The notes: generated by a model from the letters alone, not told the origin. A DNA stretch of 64,000 bases from Streptococcus oralis (GCF_003943415.1 NZ_RJPK01000003.1:188235-252234); one strand, 5' to 3'; counted from the stretch's first letter, positions 16,545-27,203 are shown. Program-made: numbers and translations.

Positions 16545-16913
16545 TTACACTCCTTTGATGTATTCGCTAAGCACACTTGGCAGTTCTTCTTTTTGATAGC
16601 CGAATTGAAGCATGCCCGTTACAAAGTTTTTCAGTTGCTCCTCAGAATGCTGTTTGCGGGACTGAACGATGAGATCTAAGTCCTCAGTGACAAAACGACC
16701 AGTAGTCCGCTTGCTATAAACGAAGCCCTCGCGCTCAAGATCAGACAAGGCGCGCTGAATGGTATTGGGATTGACCCCAGCCTCGCTCGCTAGTTCCCTT
16801 ACGGTTGGGAGCTGTTGGTTGGGTTCCAGTTCATGGGAAACAATCTGTAATTTGATTTTTTCCATAATCTGCAAATAAATCGGTTTTGTATTATCAAATG
16901 ACCAGGACATCAT
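16545..16913 (-). CDS. GntR family regulator, YtrA type
   Basis: A 121-122-residue protein with an N-terminal GntR winged helix (KPIYLQIMEKIKLQIV ... LPTVRELASEAGVNPNTIQR) and only a short C-tail, as in the YtrA subfamily, which usually represses an adjacent ABC transporter operon. Two ATGs lie back to back (16913, 16910); the second has better spacing from AAGGAG. First gene of the operon. A TTGACA-17-TATTAT promoter with an inverted repeat lies just upstream. Confidence 0.9.
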   Translation of the reverse strand: MMSWSFDNTKPIYLQIMEKIKLQIVSHELEPNQQLPTVRELASEAGVNPNTIQRALSDLEREGFVYSKRTTGRFVTEDLDLIVQSRKQHSEEQLKNFVTGMLQFGYQKEELPSVLSEYIKGV

Positions 16914-16930
16914 AGTCTCCTTTCTTTTTC

Positions 16931-16976
16931 TTTATTGTTCTAATTAAATAATACAATAAAACAAAAAACTTGTCAA
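16931..16976 (-). promoter_or_regulatory. promoter and candidate operator of the GntR-ABC operon
   Basis: Minus-strand -35 TTGACA (16971-16976), 17-bp spacer, -10 TATTAT (16948-16953). TTTATTGT and ACAATAAA (16931-16960) form an inverted repeat that covers the -10 and start, as expected for YtrA-type autorepression. Confidence 0.6.
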
Positions 16977-17050
16977 GTAAAAATAAGAATTGTTTTGGGA
17001 ATTGCTCAAAAAATGGTATAATGAAAAGAAAACGACAAGGAGGGAAATGC

Positions 17051-17524
17051 ATGCGTTGTCCAAAATGTGGGGCTACCAAGTCTAGTGTTGTTGATAGTCG
17101 ACAAGCCGAAGAAGGAAATACCATCCGCCGAAGACGTGAGTGCGACGAGTGTCAGCATCGTTTTACAACCTATGAACGAGTAGAAGAAAGAACATTGGTT
17201 GTCGTCAAAAAAGACGGTACGCGAGAGCAGTTTTCGAGAGATAAAATCTTTAATGGGATTATCCGCTCAGCCCAGAAGCGCCCTGTTTCGAGTGATGAAA
17301 TCAACATGGTGGTCAATCGTATTGAGCAAAAACTCCGTAGTCGCAGTGAGAATGAGATCCAAAGTGAATATATTGGCTCTTTAGTCATGGAAGAATTGGC
17401 AGAGCTTGATGAGATTACCTATGTTCGTTTTGCCAGTGTTTACCGTAGCTTTAAGGATGTGAGTGAGTTGGAGAGCCTGCTCCAGCAAATCACCCAGTCC
17501 TCTAAAAAGAAAAAGGAAAAATAG
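17051..17524 (+). CDS. nrdR: transcriptional repressor NrdR
   Basis: Repressor of ribonucleotide reductase genes that senses dATP/ATP. The 157-residue product has a zinc ribbon with C3, C6, C31 and C34 (RCPKCG ... CDECQHRF) and an ATP-cone from about residue 49 ([16 protein letters not shown]). The start MRCPKC at 17051 is universal in the family and has AAGGAGGG upstream. An extended -10 (TGGTATAAT, 17014-17022) precedes it. dnaB starts directly after its stop, the usual nrdR-dnaB-dnaI arrangement. Confidence 0.96.
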   Translation: MRCPKCGATKSSVVDSRQAEEGNTIRRRRECDECQHRFTTYERVEERTLVVVKKDGTREQFSRDKIFNGIIRSAQKRPVSSDEINMVVNRIEQKLRSRSENEIQSEYIGSLVMEELAELDEITYVRFASVYRSFKDVSELESLLQQITQSSKKKKEK

Positions 17525-18688
17525 ATGAAGCCAAATGACCGTTTTTCTTTTCTAAAGAATAATCGGGTGTCACAAGATACCTCTTCCCTGGTGCAGTGTT
17601 ACCTCCCGATTATCGGTCAGGAGGCGCTGAGCCTCTATCTATATGCCATTACCTTTTGGGATGGAGGGCAAAAGGAGCATCTCTTTTCCCATATCCTCAA
17701 CCACTTAAACTTCGGCATGCCGACCTTGCTCCAATCCTTTAAAATTTTATCTGCTTTGGATTTGTTGACCCTTTATCAGAAGGGAGAAACCTATGAATTG
17801 CAGCTTCATTCTCCCCTTTCCAGTCAGGATTTTCTAAGTCATTCTGTCTATAGCAGACTGTTGGAGAAAAAGATAGGTGATACAGCTGTTTCTACTATGA
17901 AGCAGGTTCCAAGTGAGGGAGAAGAACTTTCTGTTTCCTTGAGCCAAGTTTTTCCAAACCTGACTGAAGAAGTGACTGCAATCGAGTCAAAAAGCAAGTT
18001 AAAAAATGATTTTGATTTAGAGCATTTTCAGCGGCTGATGGCTCGAGATGGTTTGCGTTTTGAAAACGAGCAGGCGGATGTTCTGGAATTGTTTGCCATT
18101 GCAGATGAAAAAAAATGGACCTGGTTTGAAACCTATCAATTAGCTAAGGCGACAGCTGTAGCTCAGGTCATTTCAGTCAAACGCATGCGTGAAAAGATAG
18201 CACAAAAGCAGGTTTCTTCTGACTTTAGCCCCAAAGAAATGACCGTTATCAGGGAAGCTAAAAACAAAACTCCCCTTCAGTTTCTAGCGGAAATCAAGCA
18301 AACGCGTAAGGGGAACATCACCCAGAGCGAACGAGCACTCCTTCACCAGATGGCATCTTTAGGTTTGTTGGATGAAGTCATCAATATCGTCTTACTTCTA
18401 ACCTTTAACAAGGTTGATTCGGCTAATGTCAATGAAAAATATGCCATGAAGGTCGCAAATGACTATGCTTACCAAAAAATTCGAACAGCAGAAGAGGCTG
18501 TGCTTCGGATTCGAGAACGTCAGCAAAAAGGCCAGGAAGACCAAAAATCGAAAAATAGTTCGACTAAGACAAATGTTCCCAAGTGGAGCAATCCAGAATA
18601 CAAAAATCAAACCAGTGAGGAAACTCGTCTGGAACTAGAACGCAAAAAACAAGAAATGTTAGCTCGATTAGAAGAAGGAGGAGACTAG
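17525..18688 (+). CDS. dnaB: replication initiation and membrane attachment protein DnaB
   Basis: The Gram-positive DnaB, a helicase-loader partner that is not the E. coli helicase. It works with DnaD and DnaI to load replicative helicase at oriC and restart sites. The 387-residue product starts MKPNDRFSFLKNNRV and has the DnaD-like C-terminal domain (LLHQMASLGLLDEVINIVLL ... YAMKVANDYAYQKI) followed by a charged tail. It abuts nrdR and dnaI with no gap. Confidence 0.93.
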   Translation: MKPNDRFSFLKNNRVSQDTSSLVQCYLPIIGQEALSLYLYAITFWDGGQKEHLFSHILNHLNFGMPTLLQSFKILSALDLLTLYQKGETYELQLHSPLSSQDFLSHSVYSRLLEKKIGDTAVSTMKQVPSEGEELSVSLSQVFPNLTEEVTAIESKSKLKNDFDLEHFQRLMARDGLRFENEQADVLELFAIADEKKWTWFETYQLAKATAVAQVISVKRMREKIAQKQVSSDFSPKEMTVIREAKNKTPLQFLAEIKQTRKGNITQSERALLHQMASLGLLDEVINIVLLLTFNKVDSANVNEKYAMKVANDYAYQKIRTAEEAVLRIRERQQKGQEDQKSKNSSTKTNVPKWSNPEYKNQTSEETRLELERKKQEMLARLEEGGD

Positions 18689-19585
18689 ATGGAAAGTGTG
18701 GGTGACGTTATCAAACGTCAGACAAGTCGTTTTCAGTATCAGGACCTAGTCCAGCAGATCATGAAGGACCCAGATGTAGCGGCTTTTATCCAGAAAGAAT
18801 CCCTCAGCCCAGAGGAGTTAAATCGAAGTATCTCCAAGTTCAACCAATATATCACGGAACGGGACAAGTTTCTTCGTGGGGATGCGGACTATATAGCGCG
18901 TGGCTACAAGCCTATCTTGGTCATGAATCACGGCTATGCAGATGTATCTTATGAAGAAACACCAGAACTAATCGCGGCTGAAAAAGAGGCGGCTATAAAG
19001 AATCGCCTCAAGTTGATCAATCTACCAGCAAGTCTCAAGAAAGCAAAATTGGCTCAGATTGACCTAGATGATCTAGGTCGTTTACCGATTTTTGAGAGAC
19101 TCTATGCCTTTGTCGATCTTTACCCAAGCATCCGAAAAGGTCTCTATCTTTATGGAGATTTTGGTGTTGGTAAGAGTTTCATGATGGCGGCCCTTGCACA
19201 TGACCTATCTGAAAAACGTGGTGCTTCAACAACCATTCTCCACTATCCAAGTTTTGTCATTGATGTGAAAAATGCCATCGGTGAAGGATCTGTGAAGACC
19301 TTGGTGGATGACATCAAGTTAGCAGAAGTATTGATCTTGGATGATATTGGTGCTGAGCAGTCGACTCCTTGGGTGCGTGATGAGATTCTCCAAGTTATTC
19401 TCCAGTATCGCATGCAGGAAGATTTGCCGACCTTCTTTACTTCCAACTTTAATTTCCAAGATTTGGAAAACCATTTTGCCAAAGGAAAGAATGGAAATGA
19501 TGAGACTTGGGAAGCTAGACGAGTTATGGAACGAATTCGTTATTTGGCTGAGGAGACAAGACTAGAAGGAGAAAATCGCCGATGA
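18689..19585 (+). CDS. dnaI: primosomal protein DnaI, helicase loader ATPase
   Basis: AAA+ loader of the replicative helicase. The 298-residue product has an N-terminal helical, helicase-binding region and an ATPase core with Walker A GDFGVGKS at 156-163 and Walker B VLILDDIG. The start ATG abuts the dnaB stop. Its last 4 bp overlap the nitroreductase gene (ATGA). Confidence 0.95.
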   Translation: MESVGDVIKRQTSRFQYQDLVQQIMKDPDVAAFIQKESLSPEELNRSISKFNQYITERDKFLRGDADYIARGYKPILVMNHGYADVSYEETPELIAAEKEAAIKNRLKLINLPASLKKAKLAQIDLDDLGRLPIFERLYAFVDLYPSIRKGLYLYGDFGVGKSFMMAALAHDLSEKRGASTTILHYPSFVIDVKNAIGEGSVKTLVDDIKLAEVLILDDIGAEQSTPWVRDEILQVILQYRMQEDLPTFFTSNFNFQDLENHFAKGKNGNDETWEARRVMERIRYLAEETRLEGENRR

Positions 19586-20295
19586 CAGAAACCATTAAAC
19601 TGATGAAAGCTCATACTTCTGTTCGTCGCTTTAAGGAGCAAGAAATTCCTCAGGCAGACTTGGATGAGATTTTAACTGCTGGACAAATGGCGTCATCTTG
19701 GAAAAATTTCCAATCCTACTCTGTGATTCTTGTACGTAGTCAAGAGAAAAAAGATGCCTTATATGAATTGGTTCCGCAGGAAGCCATTCGCCAGTCAGCT
19801 GCCTTTTTGCTCTTTGTTGGTGACCTAAACCGTGCAGAAAAAGGAGCTCGTCTCCATACGGACACTTTCCAACCTCAAGGAGTGGAAGGTCTCCTCATCA
19901 CATCTGTGGACGCTGCGCTTGCTGGCCAAAATACCTTGCTTGCGGCTGAGAGTCTGGGATATGGTGGTGTTATTATCGGTTTGGTCCGTTATAAGTCAGA
20001 AGAAGTTGCAGTGCTTTTTAACCTGCCTGACTATACCTACCCTGTTTTTGGGATTGCCCTTGGCGTGCCAAATCAACAACATGAGGTCAAACCAAGACTA
20101 CCTTTGAACCAAGTGGTATTTGAAGAAGAATACCAAGAACAGCCAGTTGAAGCGATTTTGGACTATGACCAAGTACAGGCAGACTATGCTGGTGCGCGTA
20201 CGACGACCTCTTGGAGTCAGCGTTTGGCAGAGCAGTTTGGTCAAGCCGAACCTAGTTCAACTCGGAAGAATCTAGAACAGAAAAAGTTATTGTAG
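19582..20295 (+). CDS. NADPH-dependent nitroreductase family oxidoreductase
   Basis: A 237-residue FMN enzyme of the NfsA/FRP type: TSVRRFKEQEIPQADLDEIL, GQMASSWKNFQSYS for FMN phosphate binding, and GYGGVIIGLVRYKSEEVA in the core. It probably reduces nitro or quinone compounds, or flavin; the true substrate is unknown. Coupled to dnaI by a 4-bp overlap and 13 nt before der. Confidence 0.85.
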   Translation: MTETIKLMKAHTSVRRFKEQEIPQADLDEILTAGQMASSWKNFQSYSVILVRSQEKKDALYELVPQEAIRQSAAFLLFVGDLNRAEKGARLHTDTFQPQGVEGLLITSVDAALAGQNTLLAAESLGYGGVIIGLVRYKSEEVAVLFNLPDYTYPVFGIALGVPNQQHEVKPRLPLNQVVFEEEYQEQPVEAILDYDQVQADYAGARTTTSWSQRLAEQFGQAEPSSTRKNLEQKKLL

Positions 20296-20308
20296 AAAGT
20301 GAGAAAAC

Positions 20309-21619
20309 ATGGTCTTACCAACTATTGCCATTGTGGGACGTCCCAATGTTGGGAAATCAACCCTATTTAATCGGATCGCTGGTGAGCGAATCTCTATCGT
20401 AGAAGATGTCGAGGGTGTGACACGTGACCGTATCTATGCAACGGGTGAGTGGCTCAATCGTTCCTTTAGTATGATTGATACGGGAGGGATTGACGATGTC
20501 GATGCTCCCTTCATGGAGCAAATCAAGCACCAGGCAGAAATTGCTATGGAAGAAGCAGATGTTATCGTTTTTGTGGTGTCTGGTAAAGAAGGAATCACGG
20601 ATGCAGATGAGTATGTGGCTCGCAAACTCTATAAAACCAATAAACCTGTTATCCTTGCCGTTAACAAGGTTGACAACCCTGAAATGCGAAATGATATTTT
20701 TGATTTCTATGCACTAGGCTTGGGCGAACCGTTGCCAATTTCGTCTGTCCACGGTATCGGTACCGGTGATGTGCTGGATGCCATCGTGGAAAATCTACCA
20801 CATGAAGTCGAAGAAGAAAATCCAGATGTCATTAAATTTAGCTTGATTGGCCGTCCTAACGTTGGGAAATCAAGTTTGATCAACGCCATTTTGGGAGAAG
20901 ACCGCGTGATTGCTAGCCCAGTAGCTGGTACAACGCGTGATGCCATTGATACCCATTTTACAGATGCGGATGGCCAAGAGTTTACCATGATTGATACGGC
21001 TGGTATGCGTAAGTCTGGTAAAGTCTACGAAAATACGGAGAAATACTCTGTCATGCGCGCCATGCGTGCCATTGACCGTTCTGACGTGGTCTTGATGGTC
21101 CTCAATGCCGAAGAAGGTATCCGTGAGTATGACAAGCGTATCGCAGGTTTTGCCCACGAAGCGGGTAAAGGAATGATTATCGTGGTCAACAAGTGGGATA
21201 CCCTTGAGAAAGACAACCATACCATGAAGAAATGGGAAGAAGATATTCGTGAGCAGTTCCAATACCTGCCTTACGCACCGATTGTCTTTGTTTCAGCTTT
21301 GACCAAGCAACGTCTCCACAAACTGCCTGAGATGATCAAGCAAATCAGTGAGAGTCAAAACACACGTATCCCATCAGCTGTCTTGAACGATGTCATCATG
21401 GATGCCATTGCTATCAATCCAACACCGACAGACAAAGGAAAACGCCTCAAAATCTTCTATGCGACTCAAGTAGCAACCAAACCACCAACCTTTGTTATCT
21501 TTGTCAATGAAGAAGAACTCATGCACTTCTCTTACCTGCGTTTCTTAGAAAATCAAATCCGCAAGGCCTTTGTCTTTGAAGGAACCCCGATTCATCTGAT
21601 CGCAAGAAAACGGAAGTAA
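20309..21619 (+). CDS. der: ribosome biogenesis GTPase Der (EngA)
   Basis: Essential double GTPase for 50S assembly. The 436-residue product has two G domains, each with GRPNVGKS (near residues 9 and 181), DTGG / DTAG switch II motifs and NKVD / NKWD base-recognition motifs, then a C-terminal KH-like domain that ends in basic residues (ARKRK). GTGAG precedes the start weakly. A clear terminator follows. Confidence 0.96.
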   Translation: MVLPTIAIVGRPNVGKSTLFNRIAGERISIVEDVEGVTRDRIYATGEWLNRSFSMIDTGGIDDVDAPFMEQIKHQAEIAMEEADVIVFVVSGKEGITDADEYVARKLYKTNKPVILAVNKVDNPEMRNDIFDFYALGLGEPLPISSVHGIGTGDVLDAIVENLPHEVEEENPDVIKFSLIGRPNVGKSSLINAILGEDRVIASPVAGTTRDAIDTHFTDADGQEFTMIDTAGMRKSGKVYENTEKYSVMRAMRAIDRSDVVLMVLNAEEGIREYDKRIAGFAHEAGKGMIIVVNKWDTLEKDNHTMKKWEEDIREQFQYLPYAPIVFVSALTKQRLHKLPEMIKQISESQNTRIPSAVLNDVIMDAIAINPTPTDKGKRLKIFYATQVATKPPTFVIFVNEEELMHFSYLRFLENQIRKAFVFEGTPIHLIARKRK

Positions 21620-21628
21620 ACAAACAAA

Positions 21629-21657
21629 ATCTGGAAAAGTCTTTTCCAGATCTTTTT
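21629..21657 (+). terminator. terminator after der
   Basis: Ten-bp perfect stem ATCTGGAAAA / TTTTCCAGAT with a 3-nt loop and a T-run. Confidence 0.9.
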
Positions 21658-21692
21658 GATATAATATAATAAAAACAGTCTTGGAGGAAGCC

Positions 21693-22031
21693 ATGATGGA
21701 AAGATTATTGCAGCTATTGGTTTTGTCACCTTACTTTTATTTTTTCCATTGGATTGAGAAGGCAGATAAAGACAGTAAATATTTCGCAATCTTTTATTAC
21801 TTTTACTGGATTTATCTCCCTCTGTGGGCTTTGTTCAGTATCGCTTTTACAATTTTTTCATTTTTAATTTTCAATATTGTCTTGAAAAATCCTGCTGATC
21901 TAACAAGGTGGGGGATATGGTTCCTTTTAGTTTTTTTGTCTCTTGTGAATGACTGGAAAATATATGCCTGTCTAAAGAGAATGTTCAAGCTGAAACAAGA
22001 GAACAAAACGAGGACATCCATCAATAGCTAA
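21693..22031 (+). CDS. small membrane protein of unknown function
   Basis: A 112-residue protein, start MMERLLQLLVLSPYFYF at ATG 21693 with TTGGAGGAAGCC upstream. Two or three hydrophobic segments (about 3-18, 28-62 and 75-92) end in a basic hydrophilic tail (KRMFKLKQENKTRT). I recognise no family. It has its own AT-rich promoter right after the der terminator (TATAAT-like near 21658-21669) and is followed 18 nt later by another small membrane protein, so the two form a minimal operon. Confidence 0.65.
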   Translation: MMERLLQLLVLSPYFYFFHWIEKADKDSKYFAIFYYFYWIYLPLWALFSIAFTIFSFLIFNIVLKNPADLTRWGIWFLLVFLSLVNDWKIYACLKRMFKLKQENKTRTSINS

Positions 22032-22049
22032 AGTTTAGAGGAGGTTCCG

Positions 22050-22340
22050 ATGTTCAAAATAAAGCAGTTCATTCATCAATACTACAAAACCTACATTCTT
22101 ACGATTTGCTTGTTATGGCTGCTGGTCTTTTGTCTTCCATGGGATCTGCAAATAGGAGGAGTTTCGATTTATTTCTTCATCATGAAAAAACTCTTTGTCG
22201 TCTTTGGTGTATTGGCAATCTTTTTCTCAGTACTGACTAAAAAGATGAGTCTCTTCCTCTTTGGAGTGCTATTTTGCATGGCCTTCTGGATCAATCTTTT
22301 CCTGATTTTTGGAATTTTGCCAGCTTTGCTTGGCAATTAA
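22050..22340 (+). CDS. small membrane protein of unknown function
   Basis: A 96-residue protein with three predicted spans (about 14-30, 40-58 and 65-92) and a basic N-terminus (MFKIKQFIHQYYKTY). AGAGGAGGTTCC is a strong ribosome site. No family recognised. It pairs with the preceding 112-residue membrane protein and ends before a strong terminator. Confidence 0.65.
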   Translation: MFKIKQFIHQYYKTYILTICLLWLLVFCLPWDLQIGGVSIYFFIMKKLFVVFGVLAIFFSVLTKKMSLFLFGVLFCMAFWINLFLIFGILPALLGN

Positions 22341-22372
22341 ATTTTTGTGTGAAATGTAGTCCATAAAAAGCT

Positions 22373-22404
22373 AAGAGGCTGACCTAGAAGTCAGCCTCTT
22401 TTCC
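22373..22404 (+). terminator. terminator before secA
   Basis: Eleven-bp perfect stem AAGAGGCTGAC / GTCAGCCTCTT with a 6-nt loop and a short T-run. Confidence 0.9.
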
Positions 22405-22426
22405 CTGTTTAAACGCGGATTCTTTC

Positions 22427-22455
22427 TTGAAAATTAAGAGTAAATGTGCTAGAAT
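22427..22455 (+). promoter_or_regulatory. secA promoter
   Basis: -35 TTGAAA (22427-22432), 17-bp spacer, -10 TAGAAT (22450-22455) with an extended TGC before it, 45 nt upstream of secA. Confidence 0.7.
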
Positions 22456-22500
22456 TAAAAGAACATTCTAAAATATTCAGAATCTAAAGTAAGGAAAATA

Positions 22501-25014
22501 ATGGCTAATATTTTAAAAACGATTATCGAAAATGATAAAGGAGAACTTCGTCGTCTGGAAAAGATGGCAGACAAGGTTCTTAACTATGAGAGCCAAATGG
22601 CTGCAATGTCAGACGAAGAGCTAAAAGCAAAAACTGACGAATTTAAAGAACGATACAACAAGGGTGAATCACTTGATTCATTGCTATATGAGGCTTTTGC
22701 GGTAGTTCGTGAAGCTGCAAAACGTGTCCTTGGACTTTTCCCTTATAAGGTTCAGGTCATGGGTGGGATTGTTCTTCACCATGGTGACGTTCCAGAGATG
22801 CGTACTGGTGAAGGGAAGACCTTGACAGCGACCATGCCAGTGTACCTCAACGCTCTAGCAGGTGAAGGGGTTCACGTAGTAACGGTCAACGAGTATCTAA
22901 CGGAACGTGATGCGACTGAGATGGGTGAATTGTACTCATGGCTTGGTTTGTCAGTAGGGATTAATTTGGCTGCTAAGTCACCAATGGAGAAGAAAGAAGC
23001 TTATCTTTGCGATATCACCTACTCAACCAACTCAGAGATTGGTTTTGACTACCTTCGTGACAACATGGTTGTTCGGGCAGAGAACATGGTACAGCGTCCG
23101 CTCAACTATGCTTTGGTTGATGAGGTTGACTCGATCTTGATTGATGAGGCTCGTACTCCTTTGATCGTTTCAGGAGCCAATGCTGTGGAGACTAGTCAGC
23201 TGTATCATATGGCGGATCACTTTGTCAAATCTTTGGACAAAGATAACTATATCATCGACATTCAGTCTAAGACTATTGGTTTGTCTGATTCAGGGATTGA
23301 CAAGGCTGAGAGCTATTTCAAACTGGAAAATCTCTACGACATCGAAAATGTAGCTCTTACTCACTTTATCGACAATGCCCTCCGTGCCAACTATATCATG
23401 ATTCTCGATATTGACTATGTGGTCAGCGAAGAGCAGGAAATCCTGATCGTCGATCAATTTACAGGTCGTACCATGGAAGGTCGCCGTTACTCTGATGGTT
23501 TGCATCAGGCGATTGAAGCCAAGGAAGGTGTGCCAATCCAAGACGAAACTAAGACTTCAGCTTCTATCACCTACCAAAACCTCTTCCGTATGTATAAGAA
23601 ATTGGCAGGTATGACAGGTACTGGTAAAACAGAAGAAGAAGAATTCCGTGAAATCTATAACATTCGTGTCATCCCAATCCCAACCAACCGCCCAATCCAG
23701 CGTATCGACCATTCAGACCTTCTCTATGCAAGTCTTGATGCAAAATTCAAGGCCGTGGTTGAAGATGTGAAGGCACGTTATCAAAAGGGTCAGCCGGTCT
23801 TGGTAGGTACAGTTGCCGTTGAAACGAGTGATTTCCTTTCTAAGAAATTGGTCGAAGCAGGTGTTCCTCACGAAGTCTTGAATGCAAAAAACCACTACAG
23901 AGAAGCTCAAATCATCATGAATGCTGGTCAGCGTGGTGCGATTACCATCGCAACCAATATGGCCGGTCGTGGTACCGATATCAAGCTTGGCGAAGGAGTT
24001 CGTGAACTTGGTGGACTTTGTGTCATTGGTACAGAACGTCATGAGAGCCGCCGGATTGATAATCAGCTTCGTGGACGTTCAGGACGTCAAGGAGATCCAG
24101 GTGAGTCGCAATTCTATTTGTCTCTTGAAGATGATTTGATGAAACGTTTCGGTTCAGAGCGTTTGAAAGGTATCTTTGAACGACTCAACATGTCTGACGA
24201 AGCCATTGAATCCCGTATGTTAACGCGTCAAGTGGAAGCGGCTCAAAAACGTGTTGAGGGGAATAACTACGATACACGTAAACAGGTTCTTCAATACGAC
24301 GACGTTATGCGTGAACAACGTGAGATTATCTATGCACAACGTTATGATGTCATTACTGCCGACCGTGACTTGGCACCTGAGATTCATGCTATGATCCGCC
24401 GTACCATTGGACGAATCGTAGATGCACATGCTCGTTCAAAAGAAGATGAAAAATTGGAAGCAATCTTGAACTTTGCTAAGTACAACCTACTTCCAGAAGA
24501 TTCAATCAGCCGCTCAGATCTTGCAGGTCTGTCAGATCAATCCATCAAAGATGAGCTGTATCAACGTGCATTGAAGGTTTATGATAGCCAAGTTGCTAAA
24601 CTTCGTGATGAAGATGCAGTGAAAGAATTCCAAAAAGTCTTGATTTTACGTGTTGTAGACAACAAGTGGACAGACCATATTGATGCTCTTGATCAGTTGC
24701 GAAATGCTGTTGGTCTTCGTGGATATGCCCAAAACAACCCGGTTGTAGAATATCAAGCAGAAGGTTTCCGCATGTTTAACGACATGATCGGATCGATTGA
24801 ATTCGATGTGACCCGCTTGATGATGAAAGCACAAATCCACGAACAAGAACGTCCGCAAACTGAACACAATATCAGTACAACTGCGACTCGTAATATCGCA
24901 GCGCAGCAGACTCAGCTTCCAAAAGATGTGGACTTGAGCCAAATCGGACGAAACGACCAATGTCCATGTGGATCAGGTAAGAAATTCAAGAACTGTCATG
25001 GTAAGAGACAATAA
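22501..25014 (+). CDS. secA: preprotein translocase ATPase SecA
   Basis: Motor of the Sec pathway. The 837-residue product has Walker A RTGEGKT at 101-107, the [15 protein letters not shown]alker B region, helicase motif [10 protein letters not shown] with [12 protein letters not shown], and the C-terminal zinc site CPC-x8-CH (C821, C823, C832, H833) that binds SecB or phospholipid. It is monocistronic in look, with its own promoter. This is the housekeeping SecA (the accessory SecA2 lacks the zinc tail). Confidence 0.97.
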   Translation: MANILKTIIENDKGELRRLEKMADKVLNYESQMAAMSDEELKAKTDEFKERYNKGESLDSLLYEAFAVVREAAKRVLGLFPYKVQVMGGIVLHHGDVPEMRTGEGKTLTATMPVYLNALAGEGVHVVTVNEYLTERDATEMGELYSWLGLSVGINLAAKSPMEKKEAYLCDITYSTNSEIGFDYLRDNMVVRAENMVQRPLNYALVDEVDSILIDEARTPLIVSGANAVETSQLYHMADHFVKSLDKDNYIIDIQSKTIGLSDSGIDKAESYFKLENLYDIENVALTHFIDNALRANYIMILDIDYVVSEEQEILIVDQFTGRTMEGRRYSDGLHQAIEAKEGVPIQDETKTSASITYQNLFRMYKKLAGMTGTGKTEEEEFREIYNIRVIPIPTNRPIQRIDHSDLLYASLDAKFKAVVEDVKARYQKGQPVLVGTVAVETSDFLSKKLVEAGVPHEVLNAKNHYREAQIIMNAGQRGAITIATNMAGRGTDIKLGEGVRELGGLCVIGTERHESRRIDNQLRGRSGRQGDPGESQFYLSLEDDLMKRFGSERLKGIFERLNMSDEAIESRMLTRQVEAAQKRVEGNNYDTRKQVLQYDDVMREQREIIYAQRYDVITADRDLAPEIHAMIRRTIGRIVDAHARSKEDEKLEAILNFAKYNLLPEDSISRSDLAGLSDQSIKDELYQRALKVYDSQVAKLRDEDAVKEFQKVLILRVVDNKWTDHIDALDQLRNAVGLRGYAQNNPVVEYQAEGFRMFNDMIGSIEFDVTRLMMKAQIHEQERPQTEHNISTTATRNIAAQQTQLPKDVDLSQIGRNDQCPCGSGKKFKNCHGKRQ

Positions 25015-25093
25015 TATGAGATAAGATACAGGCGGATACCTGGTAAAAATCATTTTTTGCTTGGTGTCCGTTTGCTTTATAAGGAGATGAATC

Positions 25094-26125
25094 ATGGTAT
25101 TTACAGCTAAAAGTCCTAAAATTAACATTGAAGAAGTTCGTGCCTTGTCTAAATTAGAAGGAGCAGCTCTTGAAAGAAAAAACCAACGTGATCAGGAATT
25201 GGAAGCCATTATCCGTGGGGAAGACCAGCGTATTCTCTTGGTGATTGGACCATGTTCATCTGATAATGAAGAGGCGGTTCTCGAGTATGCCAAGCGTCTA
25301 TCTGCTTTGCAAGAAGAGGTCAAAGATCGTATTTTTATGGTCATGCGTGTCTATACAGCTAAACCTCGTACCAATGGAGATGGCTATAAGGGCTTGATTC
25401 ATCAACCAAATGCGACAGAAGCTCCTAGCTTGATCAATGGGATCAAGGCTGTTCGTCAGCTACACTACCGTGTGATTACCGAGACGGGTATGACAACAGC
25501 GGATGAGATGCTTTATCCTGAAAATCTTCCGCTGGTGGATGATTTGATTTCTTATATGGCTGTTGGAGCTCGTTCTGTAGAGGATCAACAGCATCGTTTT
25601 GTAGCGAGCGGAGCAGATTTCTCAACAGGATTTAAAAATCCAACATCTGGAAATCTCAATGTTATGTTTAACGGGATTTATGCAGCGCAAAATAAACAGA
25701 GTTTCCTCTTCCTCGGCAAAGAGGTGGAAACGACGGGGAATCCATTGTCACACGCCATTCTTCGCGGAGCATTGAACGAATACGGGAAAAATATTCCTAA
25801 TTACTACTATGACAATTTGATGGATACCATTGATCAGTATGAAAAGATGGGCTTGGAAAATCCCTTTATCATCATCGATACCAATCATGACAATTCGGGC
25901 AAGCAGTACATGGATCAAATCCGTATCGTTCGTCAGACCTTGATCAACCGTGACTGGAATGAGAAGATCAAAAAATATGTTCGTGGTTTCATGATTGAGT
26001 CCTATCTAGAAGATGGACGTCAAAATGAACCTGAAGTTTTTGGCAAGTCCATCACGGATCCTTGTCTAGGATGGGACAACACAGAAGCACTTGTTCGCGA
26101 AATTTACCAAACGCTAGGAGAATAA
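25094..26125 (+). CDS. 3-deoxy-7-phosphoheptulonate synthase (DAHP synthase), first copy
   Basis: First step of the shikimate pathway (phosphoenolpyruvate plus erythrose 4-phosphate). The 343-residue class I (AroG-type) enzyme has GPCSSDNEEAVLEYA, KPRTNGDGYKGL and the metal-binding DTNHDNSGKQ region. It is strongly similar to the gene that follows after 1 nt. TAAGGAGATGAATC precedes the ATG. An 8-bp hairpin (CGGATACC/GGTGTCCG, 25034-25070) lies in the 79-nt gap after secA. Confidence 0.94.
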   Translation: MVFTAKSPKINIEEVRALSKLEGAALERKNQRDQELEAIIRGEDQRILLVIGPCSSDNEEAVLEYAKRLSALQEEVKDRIFMVMRVYTAKPRTNGDGYKGLIHQPNATEAPSLINGIKAVRQLHYRVITETGMTTADEMLYPENLPLVDDLISYMAVGARSVEDQQHRFVASGADFSTGFKNPTSGNLNVMFNGIYAAQNKQSFLFLGKEVETTGNPLSHAILRGALNEYGKNIPNYYYDNLMDTIDQYEKMGLENPFIIIDTNHDNSGKQYMDQIRIVRQTLINRDWNEKIKKYVRGFMIESYLEDGRQNEPEVFGKSITDPCLGWDNTEALVREIYQTLGE

Positions 26126-26126
26126 G

Positions 26127-27158
26127 ATGGCATTTATCGAAAAAGGTCAAGAAATTGATATTGAAGCAATCAAGGCTGCAACTCAGCTGTCACCTGAAGT
26201 CTTGCGTTATAAGGAAGCGCGAGATCGAGAGTTAGCAGCTATCATCTCGGGTGAGGACGATCGAATCCTTTTGGTGATGGGGCCTTGCTCTTCAGACAAT
26301 GAAGAGGCTGTTTTGGAATATGCCCGTCGTTTAGCTGATTTGCAGAAAAAAGTTGCGGATAAAATCTTTATCGTCATGCGAGTCTATACAGCCAAACCTC
26401 GTACGAATGGAGATGGCTATAAGGGCTTGATTCACCAGCCAAATGCTAGCGAGGCTCCTAGTCTCATCAATGGTTTGCAGGCGGTTCGTCAGCTCCATTA
26501 CCGTGTGATTACCGAAACGGGCTTGACGACAGCTGATGAGATGCTCTATCCGTCAAATCTCATTTTGGTCGATGATTTAGTCAGTTACCATGCTGTAGGA
26601 GCTCGTTCAGTGGAAGACCAGGAACACCGCTTTGTTGCGTCTGGGATTGATGCACCAGTTGGGATGAAAAATCCGACATCTGGGAACCTTGGAGTTATGT
26701 TTAATGCTATCTATGCAGCTCAAAACAAGCAAACCTTCCTTTACCATGGCCAAGAAGTGGAGACTTCAGGAAATCCCTTGGCCCACGTTATCCTTCGTGG
26801 AGCCATGAATGAATATGGAAAAAACGAACCCAATTTCTACTATGAAACCCTCTTAAATGCCATCAATCGTTATGAGACCATGGGACTTGAAAATCCCTTC
26901 ATTATCATCGATACCAATCATGACAATTCTGGCAAGCAGTATATGGAACAAATTCGCATTGTTCGTCAAGCCTTGCTGAATCGTGACTGGAATGAAAAGA
27001 TTAAAAAGACGGTTCGAGGCTTTATGATTGAGTCTTACCTAGCAGACGGTCGCCAAAATCAACCAGAGGTCTTTGGTTGCTCCATAACTGACCCTTGTCT
27101 AGGTTGGGAAAATACAGTGGCCTTGGTAGACGAAATTTATACTACCTTAACAAAATAA
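26127..27158 (+). CDS. 3-deoxy-7-phosphoheptulonate synthase (DAHP synthase), second copy
   Basis: Same length (343 residues) and same landmarks as the gene before it (GPCSSDNEEAVLEYA, KPRTNGDGYKGLIHQP, DTNHDNSGKQYM), but diverged at many positions, including the N-terminus (MAFIEKGQEIDIEAIKAATQ). That points to an old tandem duplication with probable difference in feedback inhibition. It starts 1 nt after the first copy's stop. Which amino acid inhibits which copy cannot be read from sequence. Confidence 0.94.
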   Translation: MAFIEKGQEIDIEAIKAATQLSPEVLRYKEARDRELAAIISGEDDRILLVMGPCSSDNEEAVLEYARRLADLQKKVADKIFIVMRVYTAKPRTNGDGYKGLIHQPNASEAPSLINGLQAVRQLHYRVITETGLTTADEMLYPSNLILVDDLVSYHAVGARSVEDQEHRFVASGIDAPVGMKNPTSGNLGVMFNAIYAAQNKQTFLYHGQEVETSGNPLAHVILRGAMNEYGKNEPNFYYETLLNAINRYETMGLENPFIIIDTNHDNSGKQYMEQIRIVRQALLNRDWNEKIKKTVRGFMIESYLADGRQNQPEVFGCSITDPCLGWENTVALVDEIYTTLTK

Positions 27159-27203
27159 GTGAAAAGGATGGAGTTGGGGGAATCTCAACTCCTTTTGATG
27201 AAA

